32,523 nt of DNA from Marivita sp. Lineage in GTDB: Bacteria > Pseudomonadota > Alphaproteobacteria > Rhodobacterales > Rhodobacteraceae. This document shows positions 9,056 to 17,354 of this stretch, in pieces. Under the pieces are notes generated by a model. It made no database searches and was not told the DNA's origin. It saw nothing but the letters and a program-made list of their open reading frames with translations. Position numbers and translations under genes: made by a program. Within the stretch, counting starts at the first letter, position 1. Every line of letters starts with the position of its first letter. The stretch spans positions 1-32,523 of the forward strand of contig NZ_JALEGT010000117.1 in assembly GCF_022763305.1 (NCBI RefSeq), given 5' to 3'.

Positions 9056-9874
9056 TCAATCGCCCAGCTTGGCGTGCACTTCGTCGAGGTCGATCTCTCC
9101 GATGGGCATCTTGTTTCCCGGGTTTTCGAAATCGTATTTGAAAAGCTCGAAATCCTTTTTGTAGATCTCGTAGACGAGGTGCATCGACAGGTTGTCGAAA
9201 TAATCCTCGACCGGATGCGCCCGCTTGGGGCCATGCCCTTCGCTTTCGTTGAAACGTGGGATTTCTTTCAGGTCGATCTTCTGTTTGGTGTCGACATGGT
9301 TCAGGACGTCGGCCATCCCGTCATTGAACGTTTCTGTCCAGAAGATCTTGTCGTAGCGTCCTCCATTCACGATGAAAGTGCTGATATGACCTGACATCGC
9401 CGACCAGTGGATGTCCGGGTCCATCGGGCGACGCCAGCGGATCGTGTCACGGGCAAAGAGAAGAAAGCGGCGGAAACTCTTGATCTGGTCGAAGTCCTGC
9501 TTGCCGTCTTCGCCGCCAACCTCGATCCCGTATTTCTGGATCAGCAGCGGCACGAGATTGCCGCGATAGCGTTTCCCGTTGCGCTGAATGCCGCAGATCT
9601 TGTCGAAGAACGAGCTCAGGATGCGGGTGTAGGGATTGCGCACGCAGGTGAAGGCATAGGTGTCCTGAGCCTGAATGCGCTTCGTGATCGGGTCCTTTGA
9701 ATGGTCGAGCGCCCATTTGTGCAGGCCAGACTGCGCATCGTGGATGTCGCCGTCAAAGAATTCGCCGTGATCCGAGAAATACATGATCTGACCGATGGTC
9801 GAGCACGCGCATTTCGGCACTACGCGATAGACCATGCTTTCGCTTTCAGTCATCCATGTTCCGGGAAATCCCAT
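9056..9874 (-). CDS. PAPS-dependent sulfotransferase family protein
   Basis: This 272-residue protein is predicted to transfer sulfate from 3'-phosphoadenylyl sulfate, most likely to a carbohydrate, as in the Sulfotransfer_2 (carbohydrate sulfotransferase) group. The 5'-phosphosulfate loop is PKCACSTI (20-27, with K21, S25 and T26). The 3'-phosphate motif is RNPYTRILSSF (R79, S87/S88). Further conserved blocks are SFRRFLLFARDTI, DIHWSAMSGH and LVYEIYKKDFELF near the C-terminus. There is no signal peptide or membrane segment. I chose the ATG at 9874 because GGAGG lies upstream and the PAPS loop then sits near the N-terminus as usual. The frame extends 21 codons further. It diverges from a branching glycosyltransferase (10016-11593), a pairing repeated at the right end of the window. 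The acceptor is unknown. Confidence 0.85.
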   Translation of the reverse strand: MGFPGTWMTESESMVYRVVPKCACSTIGQIMYFSDHGEFFDGDIHDAQSGLHKWALDHSKDPITKRIQAQDTYAFTCVRNPYTRILSSFFDKICGIQRNGKRYRGNLVPLLIQKYGIEVGGEDGKQDFDQIKSFRRFLLFARDTIRWRRPMDPDIHWSAMSGHISTFIVNGGRYDKIFWTETFNDGMADVLNHVDTKQKIDLKEIPRFNESEGHGPKRAHPVEDYFDNLSMHLVYEIYKKDFELFKYDFENPGNKMPIGEIDLDEVHAKLGD

Positions 9875-10015
9875 TTGTCTGCCGCCTCCAGCCTCGTTCC
9901 GGGCTCTTGTCGTCCGGTAACGTAAACAAAAAATCAAAGAAAGTCGGTTTATTCAATCACTGAACGCGCTTATCACTACAAGAACGAGGTGAAATTAGGG
10001 CAGATGAAGAGCTGA

Positions 10016-11593
10016 ATGGCGAATATTGCCTTCATACTCCTGTGTCACAAGGATCCGGACGCGATCATCCGACAGGCGCTCAGCCTGACAGCGGTCGGAG
10101 ACTTCATCTCGATCCATTTCGATGCCCGCGCCGACGCGGCGGCCTTCGCATCGATCCAGAAGGCGCTGTCCGACAACCCGAACGTCACTTTCGCCAAGAA
10201 GCGAATCAAGTGCGGCTGGGGAGAATGGTCGCTGGTGCAAGCGACGCTCTACGCGGTCGAGGCAGCGGTTGAGGCGTTTCCGAGGGCCACGCACTTCTAC
10301 ATGTTGTCGGGCGATTGTCAGGCGATCAAGACAGCCGAGTATGCGCATGCCTATCTCGACCGGATGGATGCGGATTTCATTGAAAGCTTTGATTTCTTCG
10401 CGTCCGACTGGATCAAGACCGGGATGAAGGAAGAGCGGCTGATCTATCGCCACTACTTCAACGAGCGCACCCAGAAAACGATCTTCTATCACAGCTTCAA
10501 TCTGCAACGGAAACTGGGGCTCAAGCGCAAGATCCCCGAAGATCTGGAAATCCAGATCGGCAGCCAGTGGTGGTGCCTGCGACGGCGCACGATCGAAGCG
10601 ATCCTCGATTTCGTGCGGCAGCGTCGGGATGTGATGCGGTTCTTCAGCACCACATGGATTCCTGACGAGACGTTTTTCCAGACGCTGGTGCGGCACCTTG
10701 TGCCCGAAAACGAGATCGAATGCCGGACGCTGACCTTCCTGATGTTCTCGGATTACGGGATGCCGGTCACGTTCTACAACGATCACTTCGATCTTCTGCT
10801 CAGCCAGGATTTCCTGTTTGCCCGCAAGATCAGCCCGGAGGCGCTGCAATTGAAAGAGCGGCTGGGGTCGCTCTATTCCGCCAAGGGTGTCAATTTCCAG
10901 ATCTCGAACGAGGGCAGGTCGCTCTACAAGTTCCTGACCGGCAAAGGGCGCATCGGGCGCCGGTTCGCGCCGCGCTTCTGGGAAACCGAAAGTACATTGG
11001 GGCGCGAGCGCGAGTTGCTGATCGTGATCTGCAAGAAATGGCACGTGGCCAAGCGCCTCGTGGCGCGCATCCGACAGCTGACCAACGTGCCCTGCATCGA
11101 ATATCTGTTCAATGAAGAGCAGACCGACCTGCCGGATATGGGCGGTATCCAGTCCACGCTGGGCAAGCGGCACCGCCATCGCCGGTCGCTGATGCGGATG
11201 TTGTTCGACTATTTCGATTCCGACCGCATGGTGGTGTGCATGGATCCGGGCAATCTCGACCTTCTCGAGGATTTCTGCCGCGACCGGGCGACGACGCGCC
11301 TGCTCGAAATCAACTGTACCTTCTCGGATGAGTACCTGATCGGCCACGCGATGCGCGTCGGGCTGGCCGGAGAGCGGACGCCGCAGGAAACGCTGGAACG
11401 GCTTTTGCCGACGATCCGCAACGACATCGTGCATGAAAGTGACCGGATTCGGGATGCGGAGTTCGAAAACCACCTGCGCATCCGTGAAGAAGACAGTATC
11501 GACGTGAACGCCGCTGCCTTGGCCAGCTTCCTGTCCATCACCAAGGAACAGGCGCTGGACATTGCCCGCACGGACCACCTGTTTGCAGACTGA
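10016..11593 (+). CDS. Core-2/I-branching-type glycosyltransferase with extra C-terminal domain
   Basis: This is a 525-residue predicted beta-1,6-N-acetylglucosaminyltransferase-like enzyme (Branch, GT14 fold). Residues 1-272 carry the family blocks IHFDARAD (33-40), CGWGEWSLVQA, MLSGDC (96-101), FIESFDF, GSQWWCL (182-188), WIPDETFFQTL (214-224) and FLFARKIS. The remaining 250 residues form a separate domain (starting about ELLIVICKKWHVAKRLVARI) that I believe corresponds to DUF5928, although I could not check the name. The GT domain aligns closely with the one encoded at 29990-31696. It diverges from a sulfotransferase gene and is followed after 11 bases by a HIT gene, probably in one transcript. 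There is no signal peptide. The product likely acts in the cytoplasm on a glycan precursor. Sugar specificity is inferred only from the family. Confidence 0.82.
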   Translation: MANIAFILLCHKDPDAIIRQALSLTAVGDFISIHFDARADAAAFASIQKALSDNPNVTFAKKRIKCGWGEWSLVQATLYAVEAAVEAFPRATHFYMLSGDCQAIKTAEYAHAYLDRMDADFIESFDFFASDWIKTGMKEERLIYRHYFNERTQKTIFYHSFNLQRKLGLKRKIPEDLEIQIGSQWWCLRRRTIEAILDFVRQRRDVMRFFSTTWIPDETFFQTLVRHLVPENEIECRTLTFLMFSDYGMPVTFYNDHFDLLLSQDFLFARKISPEALQLKERLGSLYSAKGVNFQISNEGRSLYKFLTGKGRIGRRFAPRFWETESTLGRERELLIVICKKWHVAKRLVARIRQLTNVPCIEYLFNEEQTDLPDMGGIQSTLGKRHRHRRSLMRMLFDYFDSDRMVVCMDPGNLDLLEDFCRDRATTRLLEINCTFSDEYLIGHAMRVGLAGERTPQETLERLLPTIRNDIVHESDRIRDAEFENHLRIREEDSIDVNAAALASFLSITKEQALDIARTDHLFAD

Positions 11594-11604
11594 GGACACG
11601 CCGC

Positions 11605-11976
11605 ATGGCCTACACCTATGACGACCAGAACATCTTCGCCAAGATCCTGCGCGGCGAGATCCCCAATGCCACCGTTCTCGAAACCGAACACACGCTGGCG
11701 TTCCGGGACATCCAGCCGCAAGCCCCGGTGCATGTGCTGGTGATCCCGAAGGGGCCTTACGTGTGCTACGATCACTTCGCGCTTGAGGCGAGCGATGCCG
11801 AAATCGTCGATTTCAACCGCGCCGTGGGCGATGTGGTGAAGGCCGAAGGGTTGCAGGAAGGTGGATACCGGATCATCTCGAACGCCGGCGAAGCCGGAGT
11901 GCAGGAGGTGCCGCATCTGCATGTCCACGTGCTGGGCGGCCGGGGTCTGGGACGGATGCTGCAACGGGCGGGGTAA
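11605..11976 (+). CDS. hinT: HIT family nucleotide-binding protein (HinT-like)
   Basis: This 123-residue histidine-triad hydrolase is expected to cleave aminoacyl-adenylates or purine-nucleoside phosphoramidates as a homodimer. The triad is H104-L-H106-V-H108 within VPHLHVHVLGGRGLG. The N-terminal FAKILRGEIPNATVLET and FRDIQPQAPVHVLVIPK blocks are typical of HinT/PKCI. Length matches the family. The ATG at 11605 has GAGGAC 10 bases upstream and lies 11 bases behind the glycosyltransferase stop, so the two are probably cotranscribed. Functional linkage between them is not obvious. The gene is followed at once by the twin-palindrome element. Confidence 0.93.
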   Translation: MAYTYDDQNIFAKILRGEIPNATVLETEHTLAFRDIQPQAPVHVLVIPKGPYVCYDHFALEASDAEIVDFNRAVGDVVKAEGLQEGGYRIISNAGEAGVQEVPHLHVHVLGGRGLGRMLQRAG

Positions 11977-12020
11977 AAGCGCCTTCGAAGGCGCTTGGTC
12001 AAGCCGCTTCGAAGCGGCTT
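11977..12020. repeat. Twin-palindrome element, copy A
   Basis: Two perfect 20-base palindromes are separated by GGTC: AAG-CGC-CTTCGAAG-GCG-CTT (11977-11996) and AAG-CCG-CTTCGAAG-CGG-CTT (12001-12020). They fit the frame AAG-NNN-YTTCGAAR-NNN-CTT that is also found at 17304-17346. The element begins one base after the HIT stop and ends 9 bases before the ABC ATPase stop, between convergent genes. A bidirectional transcription terminator or a REP-like element are the main possibilities. There is no T-tract. Confidence 0.8.
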
Positions 12021-12029
12021 GCGCCCCCC

Positions 12030-12947
12030 TCAGGCCGAGCGCGTGAGCGACAGGAACACGTCCTCCAGATCGGCCTGTTCGGTGCGCACGTCACGGATGC
12101 GGACGCCGTTGTCGCGCAGCATCGACAGAACGTCTTCGGCCGAGGTCTGGCGCGCGCGATAGCTGACTGCCAGCGTGCCGTCCTCGCGGGTGGTGACGCC
12201 GATGCCGTCGACCTTGGGCAAGGTGCCGACGTTGCCCTCGGGCTGGATCACCATGGTCTTGGCATCGAGCGCCCCCAGCAGATTGCGCGTGCTGTCGCGG
12301 GCCACCACCGCGCCGTGGTTGATGATCGCGATCTCGTCACACATCTCTTCGGCCTCTTCGAGGTAATGCGTGGTCAGGATGATCGTCATGCCCTCGTCGC
12401 GGTTCAGCTTGCGCACATTGGCCCAGAGCATCTGCCGGAGTTCGATGTCAACCCCGGCGGTGGGTTCGTCCAGCACCAGCACATGCGGCCGGTGCACCAG
12501 CGCCTTGCCCAGAAGAAGCCGCCGCCGCATGCCGCCTGACAGCGTGCGGGCATAGGCTTCGGCCTTGTCGGTGAGGCCGATCATGTCGAGGATCTCGTCG
12601 GATCGCCGTTGCGCCTTCGGCACGCCGTAGAGACCCGCCTGCACCTCAAGCGCCCCGCGCGGGGTGAAGAAGGGATCGAGGTTAAGCTCCTGAGGCATGA
12701 CCCCGATCGAGGCGCGCGACTGGCGCGGATTCACGTCCTGATCCCAGCCCCAGATCGTCACCCTGCCGGCGGATTTCGTCACGAGACCGGCCAGAATGTT
12801 GATCAGCGTGGATTTTCCGGCCCCGTTCGGCCCCAAAAGTCCGAAGACCGATCCGCGCGGAACCGTCAGGTCGATGCCTTTGAGGGCTTCCTTGCCTCCG
12901 GAATAGGTCTTTTTCAGCCCTTCGATCTCAATGGCATCCTGTGTCAT
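12030..12947 (-). CDS. ABC transporter ATP-binding protein (ABC-2 / CcmA type)
   Basis: This 305-residue ATPase has Walker A GPNGAGKS (39-46), the Q-loop region MPQELNLDPFFTPR, the signature LSGGMRRRLLLGKAL, Walker B VLVLDEPTAGVD and the H-loop ILTTHYLEEAEEM. A C-terminal extension of about 85 residues is typical of ATPases serving ABC-2-type exporters such as NodI or drug and polysaccharide exporters. I chose the ATG at 12947 (MTQDAIEIEGLKKTYSG); 14 further codons upstream look unlike coding sequence. No permease gene is adjacent: the neighbours are the HIT gene (convergent) and the CHCC zinc-finger gene (divergent). The partner membrane subunit must be encoded elsewhere. The substrate cannot be told from the ATPase. 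Confidence 0.9.
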   Translation of the reverse strand: MTQDAIEIEGLKKTYSGGKEALKGIDLTVPRGSVFGLLGPNGAGKSTLINILAGLVTKSAGRVTIWGWDQDVNPRQSRASIGVMPQELNLDPFFTPRGALEVQAGLYGVPKAQRRSDEILDMIGLTDKAEAYARTLSGGMRRRLLLGKALVHRPHVLVLDEPTAGVDIELRQMLWANVRKLNRDEGMTIILTTHYLEEAEEMCDEIAIINHGAVVARDSTRNLLGALDAKTMVIQPEGNVGTLPKVDGIGVTTREDGTLAVSYRARQTSAEDVLSMLRDNGVRIRDVRTEQADLEDVFLSLTRSA

Positions 12948-13023
12948 CGCTGTCTCTTGCTCCCGTGGCTTCGTCGTCTTAAACCGCACCTAGTGGAAAT
13001 TCCGGACGAAGGAAACGCAGCAG

Positions 13024-13209
13024 ATGGCAACGCAAGCGCCCGAAACCAAGATCGTGGACAGCTACCGCATCGCCTGTGACGGCGGCGAAGGGGCCCTTGG
13101 CCACCCGCGCGTCTGGCTGCAGATTCCGCATGACACCGGCTGGGTCGAATGCGGCTATTGTGACGCGAAGTTCATTCACCGGGATTTCGCCGACCAGCAG
13201 GACACGTGA
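13024..13209 (+). CDS. CHCC zinc-finger protein (NDUFS6-like)
   Basis: This is a 61-residue zinc-finger domain protein. The ligands fit C-H-C-C: C18, H27 (in [10 protein letters not shown]), C43 and C46 ([10 protein letters not shown]), followed by the characteristic IHRDF tail. Alphaproteobacterial members of this family (zf-CHCC) are relatives of the mitochondrial complex I subunit NDUFS6 and may accompany the NADH dehydrogenase, but no nuo genes are present here. AAGGA precedes the ATG at 13024 by a good distance. Its TGA overlaps the GTG start of the downstream Pr6Pr membrane protein, implying translational coupling. Confidence 0.9.
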   Translation: MATQAPETKIVDSYRIACDGGEGALGHPRVWLQIPHDTGWVECGYCDAKFIHRDFADQQDT

Positions 13210-13832
13210 CGGCCAAACGTTTGTGTGCAGCGCTTCTGGCGCTGGCGGTCTGCGTGACCATCGTCACGCGCATCTGGCTGCGGATCGACCGATACGACAT
13301 CGGGCTGCTTGACACGCTGGCGTTCAATTACCGCTATTTCACCCTCTGGACCAACACGCTGGTCGGCTTGACCTGTGCGTGGGTGGCGCTGGGCGGGCGC
13401 GAACCGGCGAAGGTGCAGGGCGGGCTGCTCTTGTCGATTGCGATGGTGGCCATTGTCTATCACGTGCTGTTGGCGCATCTGCGGGATTACCAGGGCATCG
13501 ACAGGGTGATCGACGTGATGCTGCACACGGCGCTTCCATTGGCGTTTGCGGGGTATTGGCTGGCCTTTGTGAAGAAGGCCCATCTGCGATACGCGGACAT
13601 TCTGCCCTGGCTGATCCTGCCGCTATTGTACTGCATCGTGGCAATGCTGCGTGCGACGTTCCTTGACGGGCGCTATCCCTATCATTTCCTCAACCTTGCC
13701 GATCTTGGCCCGCTGCGCACAGGGATCAACATCTTCGGGCTGCTGGTGGTGTTCTCGGGTTTCGGGGCGCTGATCGTCTGGGCCGGGCAACGGCTGGGCC
13801 GCCGCCCGGTCTTTGCGGGAAGCGCCTCCTAG
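13206..13832 (+). CDS. Pr6Pr family integral membrane protein
   Basis: This is a 208-residue polytopic membrane protein with about six hydrophobic segments, starting [20 protein letters not shown] and ending [20 protein letters not shown]. It includes [19 protein letters not shown] and [20 protein letters not shown], features I associate with the Pr6Pr (FAR-17a/AIG1-like) family, whose function in bacteria is not established. Translation starts at GTG (13206), overlapping the stop of the zinc-finger gene as GTGA. The stop codon overlaps that of the convergent minus-strand gene by two bases (13830-13832 versus 13829-13831), so the two coding regions abut with no terminator between them. Confidence 0.8.
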   Translation: MTAKRLCAALLALAVCVTIVTRIWLRIDRYDIGLLDTLAFNYRYFTLWTNTLVGLTCAWVALGGREPAKVQGGLLLSIAMVAIVYHVLLAHLRDYQGIDRVIDVMLHTALPLAFAGYWLAFVKKAHLRYADILPWLILPLLYCIVAMLRATFLDGRYPYHFLNLADLGPLRTGINIFGLLVVFSGFGALIVWAGQRLGRRPVFAGSAS

Positions 13833-14341
13833 CTGATCGGGATGGGCGCAGGACCGCAGGGCAAGACCGGCGTGTCATCATCCGGCCCGGTCAGGAATTG
13901 CAGCACCTTCTCGCCGGACCACGCTGTGATCTCGCGCCCCTGATTGTCGAGCCCGCTGCCGATCACCGTGCCGGTTTCGTTGTTGAGCGTGTGATAGAGC
14001 ACATTGGCCTCGACCCCGTTCTCGCAGATCATGTTGGCCCGCCCCGGCGTCTGCGGCCCTCCGGCGACCCATTCGCCATTACAGGGCGTGCCGTCGTCCA
14101 GAAATCCGATCAGGATGCCGGTGTCCCAGCCATGGGCCTGACCGTCGAAATAGACACCGTCCGAGCCGATGCAGGCAAGGGCGCGGACGCAGTTGGTTTT
14201 TTCGTAGGGTGTGTTTTCACATTCAGGCAGGCTGGCCCTTGGATCGGCTTGGGGGCTCAGCCCGTCAAGGTTCAGGGTCTCATTGGCGTGGACGGACGCT
14301 GATGAGATGACAAGCAACAGGGCACTGGTCAGACAACGCAC
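13829..14341 (-). CDS. Secreted protein of unknown function
   Basis: This is a 170-residue protein that I do not recognise. It begins with a clear Sec signal peptide (MRCLTSALLLVISSASVHA, cleavage probably after AHA-like VHA at about residue 19). The mature part has several cysteines (PECENTPYEKTNC, ALACIG, GTPCNG, MICENG, LPCG) that could form disulfides in the periplasm, and repeated aromatic/glycine motifs (YFDGQAHGWDTGILIGFLDD, ITAWSGEKVL). The start is GTG at 14341, supported by an upstream GGAGGAG. The frame continues open to 14935, but that extension overlaps polA on the other strand and lacks sense. It diverges from polA. Confidence 0.7.
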   Translation of the reverse strand: MRCLTSALLLVISSASVHANETLNLDGLSPQADPRASLPECENTPYEKTNCVRALACIGSDGVYFDGQAHGWDTGILIGFLDDGTPCNGEWVAGGPQTPGRANMICENGVEANVLYHTLNNETGTVIGSGLDNQGREITAWSGEKVLQFLTGPDDDTPVLPCGPAPIPIS

Positions 14342-14414
14342 GAACTCTCCTCCGTGTTGGATTGGATTACATGTGGCAGATTTAGGATCGCACATGTGCC
14401 CTGCCAATGACTGA

Positions 14415-14426
14415 GTCAGCGCTGAC
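14415..14426. promoter_or_regulatory. Short dyad upstream of polA
   Basis: GTCAGCGCTGAC is a perfect 12-base palindrome in the 153-base divergent interval between the secreted-protein gene and polA. The same interval also holds two copies of ACATGTG (around 14370 and 14392). Either could be an operator; nothing identifies the regulator. Confidence 0.2.
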
Positions 14427-14494
14427 GTTCCTGCTGGCACCTCTGCGCCCGGCGTGGCAAACCTTGGCACATCACGGATACGAGGACGCGCGAC

Positions 14495-17296
14495 ATGGCA
14501 TTCGGCAAAGGACATCACCTTCACCTGATCGACGGGTCGGCCTTTATCTTTCGCGCCTACCACGCGTTGCCGCCGCTCACGCGCAAATCCGATGGCCTGC
14601 CCATCGGGGCGGTCAGCGGGTTCTGCAACATGCTGCAGCGTTATGTGGAAGGGAATGCCGGGTCGGACGTGACCCATGTCGCTGTGATCTTCGACAAGGG
14701 CAGCCACACGTTCCGCAACGACATGTACGACCAGTACAAGGCCAACCGCGAGGCGATGCCCGAAGACCTGCGCCCGCAGATCCCGCTGACCCGCCGCGCG
14801 ACCGAAGCGTTCAATATCGCCTGCAAGGAGCTTGAGGGGTACGAAGCCGACGACATCATCGCGACCCTTGCCTGTAAGGCGCGCGAGGCTGGGGGCAGGG
14901 TGACGATCATCAGTTCGGACAAGGACCTGATGCAATTGGTCGGCGACGGTGTCGAGATGTTCGACGCCATGAAGAACCGCACCATCGACCGCGAAGGGGT
15001 GTTCGAGAAATTCGGCGTCTATCCGGACCGCGTTGTCGATGTGCAGGCGTTGGCGGGCGACAGCGTCGACAACGTGCCGGGCGCGCCGGGGATCGGGATC
15101 AAGACGGCGGCGTTGCTGATCAATGAATTCGGGTCACTGGAGGAGCTGCTGGATCGCGCCGAAGAGATCAAGCAACCCAAGCGCCGCGAAACGCTGATCG
15201 AAAAACGCGACCAGATCGAATTATCGAAGAAGTTGGTTCTTCTCGATTGCAACACGCCGCTGGATTTCACGCTGGATGATCTTGAAGTGAAGGATCCCGA
15301 TCCAGACAAGCTGATGCCGTTTCTTGCGGAAATGGAGTTCCGAACGCTGACGAAGCGTATCGCCGACGCGCTGGAGGTAGAGCCGCCGGTGATCACCGAC
15401 ACGACGCCGGAAGGTGCCAATCCGCCCGAGCGCGACGCGCCGGAATGGCCGGCGATGGACACCGAGGGCTATGACTGCGTGCGCGACATGACGGCGTTGC
15501 AGGGCTGGATCGCCGCCGCGCGGGAGCGCGGCTGGGTCGCGGTCGATACCGAGACCACGGGTCTCAACGAGATGATCGCCGAGCTGGTGGGTGTGTCGCT
15601 GTGTGTCGAACCGGGCAAGGCCTGCTACATCCCGTTGATCCACAAGGCGGAAGGCGGAGAAGGGCTCTTCGGCTCCGATGATCTTGCCGATGGCCAGATC
15701 GCGATGGACGAGGCACTGGCTGCGCTGAAGCCTCTGCTCGAGGATCCGGCGGTGATGAAGATCGGGCAGAACATGAAATACGATGCCAAGATCCTCTGTC
15801 GCTATGGCATCGATATCTCGCCCATCGACGACACGATGCTGATGTCCTACGCGATGAATGCCGGGTTGCACGGGCACGGCATGGACACGCTCAGCGAACG
15901 GTATCTTGGCCACAATCCGATTCCGATCAAGGACCTGCTGGGAAGCGGCAAGAGCATGATCACCTTCGACCGCGTGCCCATTGAGCAGGCGACGAAATAC
16001 GCCGCCGAGGATGCCGAGATCACACTGCGCCTCTGGCACATGTTCAAGCCGCAGCTGCACCAGGTGCATGTCACGCGCGTCTACGAAGGGATGGAGCGGC
16101 CCCTTGTGCCGGTTCTGGCAGAGATGGAACGCGCGGGTATCAAGGTTGATCGCGACACGCTCAGCCGTATGTCGAACGCGTTCAGTCAGAAGATGGCGGG
16201 GCTGGAGGACGAGATTTACGAGCTTGTGGGCCGCAAATTCAATGTCGGATCGCCCAAGCAATTGGGCGAGATCCTGTTCGACGAGATGGGTCTGGACGGC
16301 GGCAAGCGCGGCAAGACAGGGGCCTATGCCACGGGTGCCGATGTGCTGGAGGATCTGGCCACCGAGCACGAATTGCCGCGCCGGGTGCTCGACTGGCGGC
16401 AATTGTCCAAGCTGAAATCGACCTATACCGACGCGCTGCAGGATCACATCAACCGCGACACGGGGCGGGTGCATACGTCCTACTCCATCGCGGGGGCCAA
16501 CACCGGGCGTCTGGCCTCGACCGATCCGAACCTGCAGAACATCCCCGTCCGTACCGAGGAGGGCCGCCGCATTCGCGAGGCGTTTGTCGCGGAAGAGGGC
16601 AAGACGCTGGTCTCGCTCGACTACAGCCAAATCGAGTTGCGCATACTGGCCCATATCGCCGACATTCAGGCGCTGAAGGATGCCTTCAAGGAGGGGCAGG
16701 ACATTCACGCAGCCACTGCGTCGGAAATGTTCAACGTTCCTCTGGACGAGATGACGCCGGATGTGCGCCGTCAGGCCAAGGCGATCAACTTTGGTGTGAT
16801 CTACGGGATCAGCGGCTTCGGTCTTGCCCGCAACCTGCGCATCCCGAGGGCCGAGGCGCAGGGCTTCATCGACCGCTATTTCGAACGCTTCCCGGGCATC
16901 AAGGCGTATATGGACGACACCACCGCCTTTGCGCAGAAACACAATCGGGTTGAGACGCTGTTCGGTCGCGTGATCCATACGCCCGAGATCAATGCGAAAG
17001 GCCCGCGTGCAGGCTTTGCGAAGCGCGCCGCGATCAACGCGCCGATTCAGGGCACGGCTGCTGACATCATCCGCCGGGCGATGATCCGAATGCCGGACGC
17101 GATCAAGGGGCTGCCTGCGAAGATGCTGCTGCAGGTGCATGACGAATTGCTGTTCGAGGTGGATCAGGGCGCCGAGGACGACCTGATCAAGGTCGCGCGC
17201 GAGGTGATGGAAGGCGCCGCCGATCCGGTGGTTCACCTGACTGTGCCTCTGGTCGCGGATGCCGGGCAGGGCAGGAACTGGGCCGAGGCGCATTGA
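14495..17296 (+). CDS. polA: DNA polymerase I
   Basis: This is a 933-residue polymerase with three domains. Residues 1-290 form the 5'-3' exonuclease (IDGSAFIFRAYHALPPL, GYEADDIIATLA, SSDKDLMQLV, GDSVDNVPGAPGIGIKTA). Residues about 335-535 form the 3'-5' proofreading exonuclease, which appears intact: VDTETTG near 350, QNMKYDAKIL and YAAEDAEITLR. The polymerase domain has motif A SLDYSQIELR (about 706), motif B RRQAKAINFGVIYGISGFG (about 758) and motif C LQVHDELLFEV (about 881). It fills gaps in repair and removes Okazaki primers. GAGGA precedes the ATG at a normal distance. The downstream twin-palindrome element separates it from the YdeI-like gene. Confidence 0.98.
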   Translation: MAFGKGHHLHLIDGSAFIFRAYHALPPLTRKSDGLPIGAVSGFCNMLQRYVEGNAGSDVTHVAVIFDKGSHTFRNDMYDQYKANREAMPEDLRPQIPLTRRATEAFNIACKELEGYEADDIIATLACKAREAGGRVTIISSDKDLMQLVGDGVEMFDAMKNRTIDREGVFEKFGVYPDRVVDVQALAGDSVDNVPGAPGIGIKTAALLINEFGSLEELLDRAEEIKQPKRRETLIEKRDQIELSKKLVLLDCNTPLDFTLDDLEVKDPDPDKLMPFLAEMEFRTLTKRIADALEVEPPVITDTTPEGANPPERDAPEWPAMDTEGYDCVRDMTALQGWIAAARERGWVAVDTETTGLNEMIAELVGVSLCVEPGKACYIPLIHKAEGGEGLFGSDDLADGQIAMDEALAALKPLLEDPAVMKIGQNMKYDAKILCRYGIDISPIDDTMLMSYAMNAGLHGHGMDTLSERYLGHNPIPIKDLLGSGKSMITFDRVPIEQATKYAAEDAEITLRLWHMFKPQLHQVHVTRVYEGMERPLVPVLAEMERAGIKVDRDTLSRMSNAFSQKMAGLEDEIYELVGRKFNVGSPKQLGEILFDEMGLDGGKRGKTGAYATGADVLEDLATEHELPRRVLDWRQLSKLKSTYTDALQDHINRDTGRVHTSYSIAGANTGRLASTDPNLQNIPVRTEEGRRIREAFVAEEGKTLVSLDYSQIELRILAHIADIQALKDAFKEGQDIHAATASEMFNVPLDEMTPDVRRQAKAINFGVIYGISGFGLARNLRIPRAEAQGFIDRYFERFPGIKAYMDDTTAFAQKHNRVETLFGRVIHTPEINAKGPRAGFAKRAAINAPIQGTAADIIRRAMIRMPDAIKGLPAKMLLQVHDELLFEVDQGAEDDLIKVAREVMEGAADPVVHLTVPLVADAGQGRNWAEAH

Positions 17297-17301
17297 TGCG
17301 C

Positions 17302-17346
17302 GGAAGAGATTTCGAAATCTCTTCCCAAGGCTCTTCGAAGAGCCTT
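17302..17346. repeat. Twin-palindrome element, copy B
   Basis: The first palindrome, AAG-AGA-TTTCGAAA-TCT-CTT (17304-17323), is extended by GG/CC to 24 bases at 17302-17325. The second, AAG-GCT-CTTCGAAG-AGC-CTT, lies at 17327-17346. They share the fixed frame of copy A (11977-12020) but have different, self-complementary inner triplets. This copy lies between two genes in the same direction, 6 bases after the polA stop and 9 bases before the next ATG, where it replaces a recognisable ribosome-binding site. Confidence 0.8.
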
Positions 17347-17354
17347 TCCCGCCC

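Noticed and set aside
9995-11599. 534-codon open frame on the minus strand opposite the branching glycosyltransferase
   Set aside because: The plus strand encodes conserved GT blocks in order. The minus frame has only Arg/His/Gln-rich sequence without a domain.
14342-14935. N-terminal extension of the secreted-protein gene up to 14935
   Set aside because: It overlaps polA by over 400 bases and would bury the signal peptide. The GTG at 14341 has a strong ribosome-binding site.
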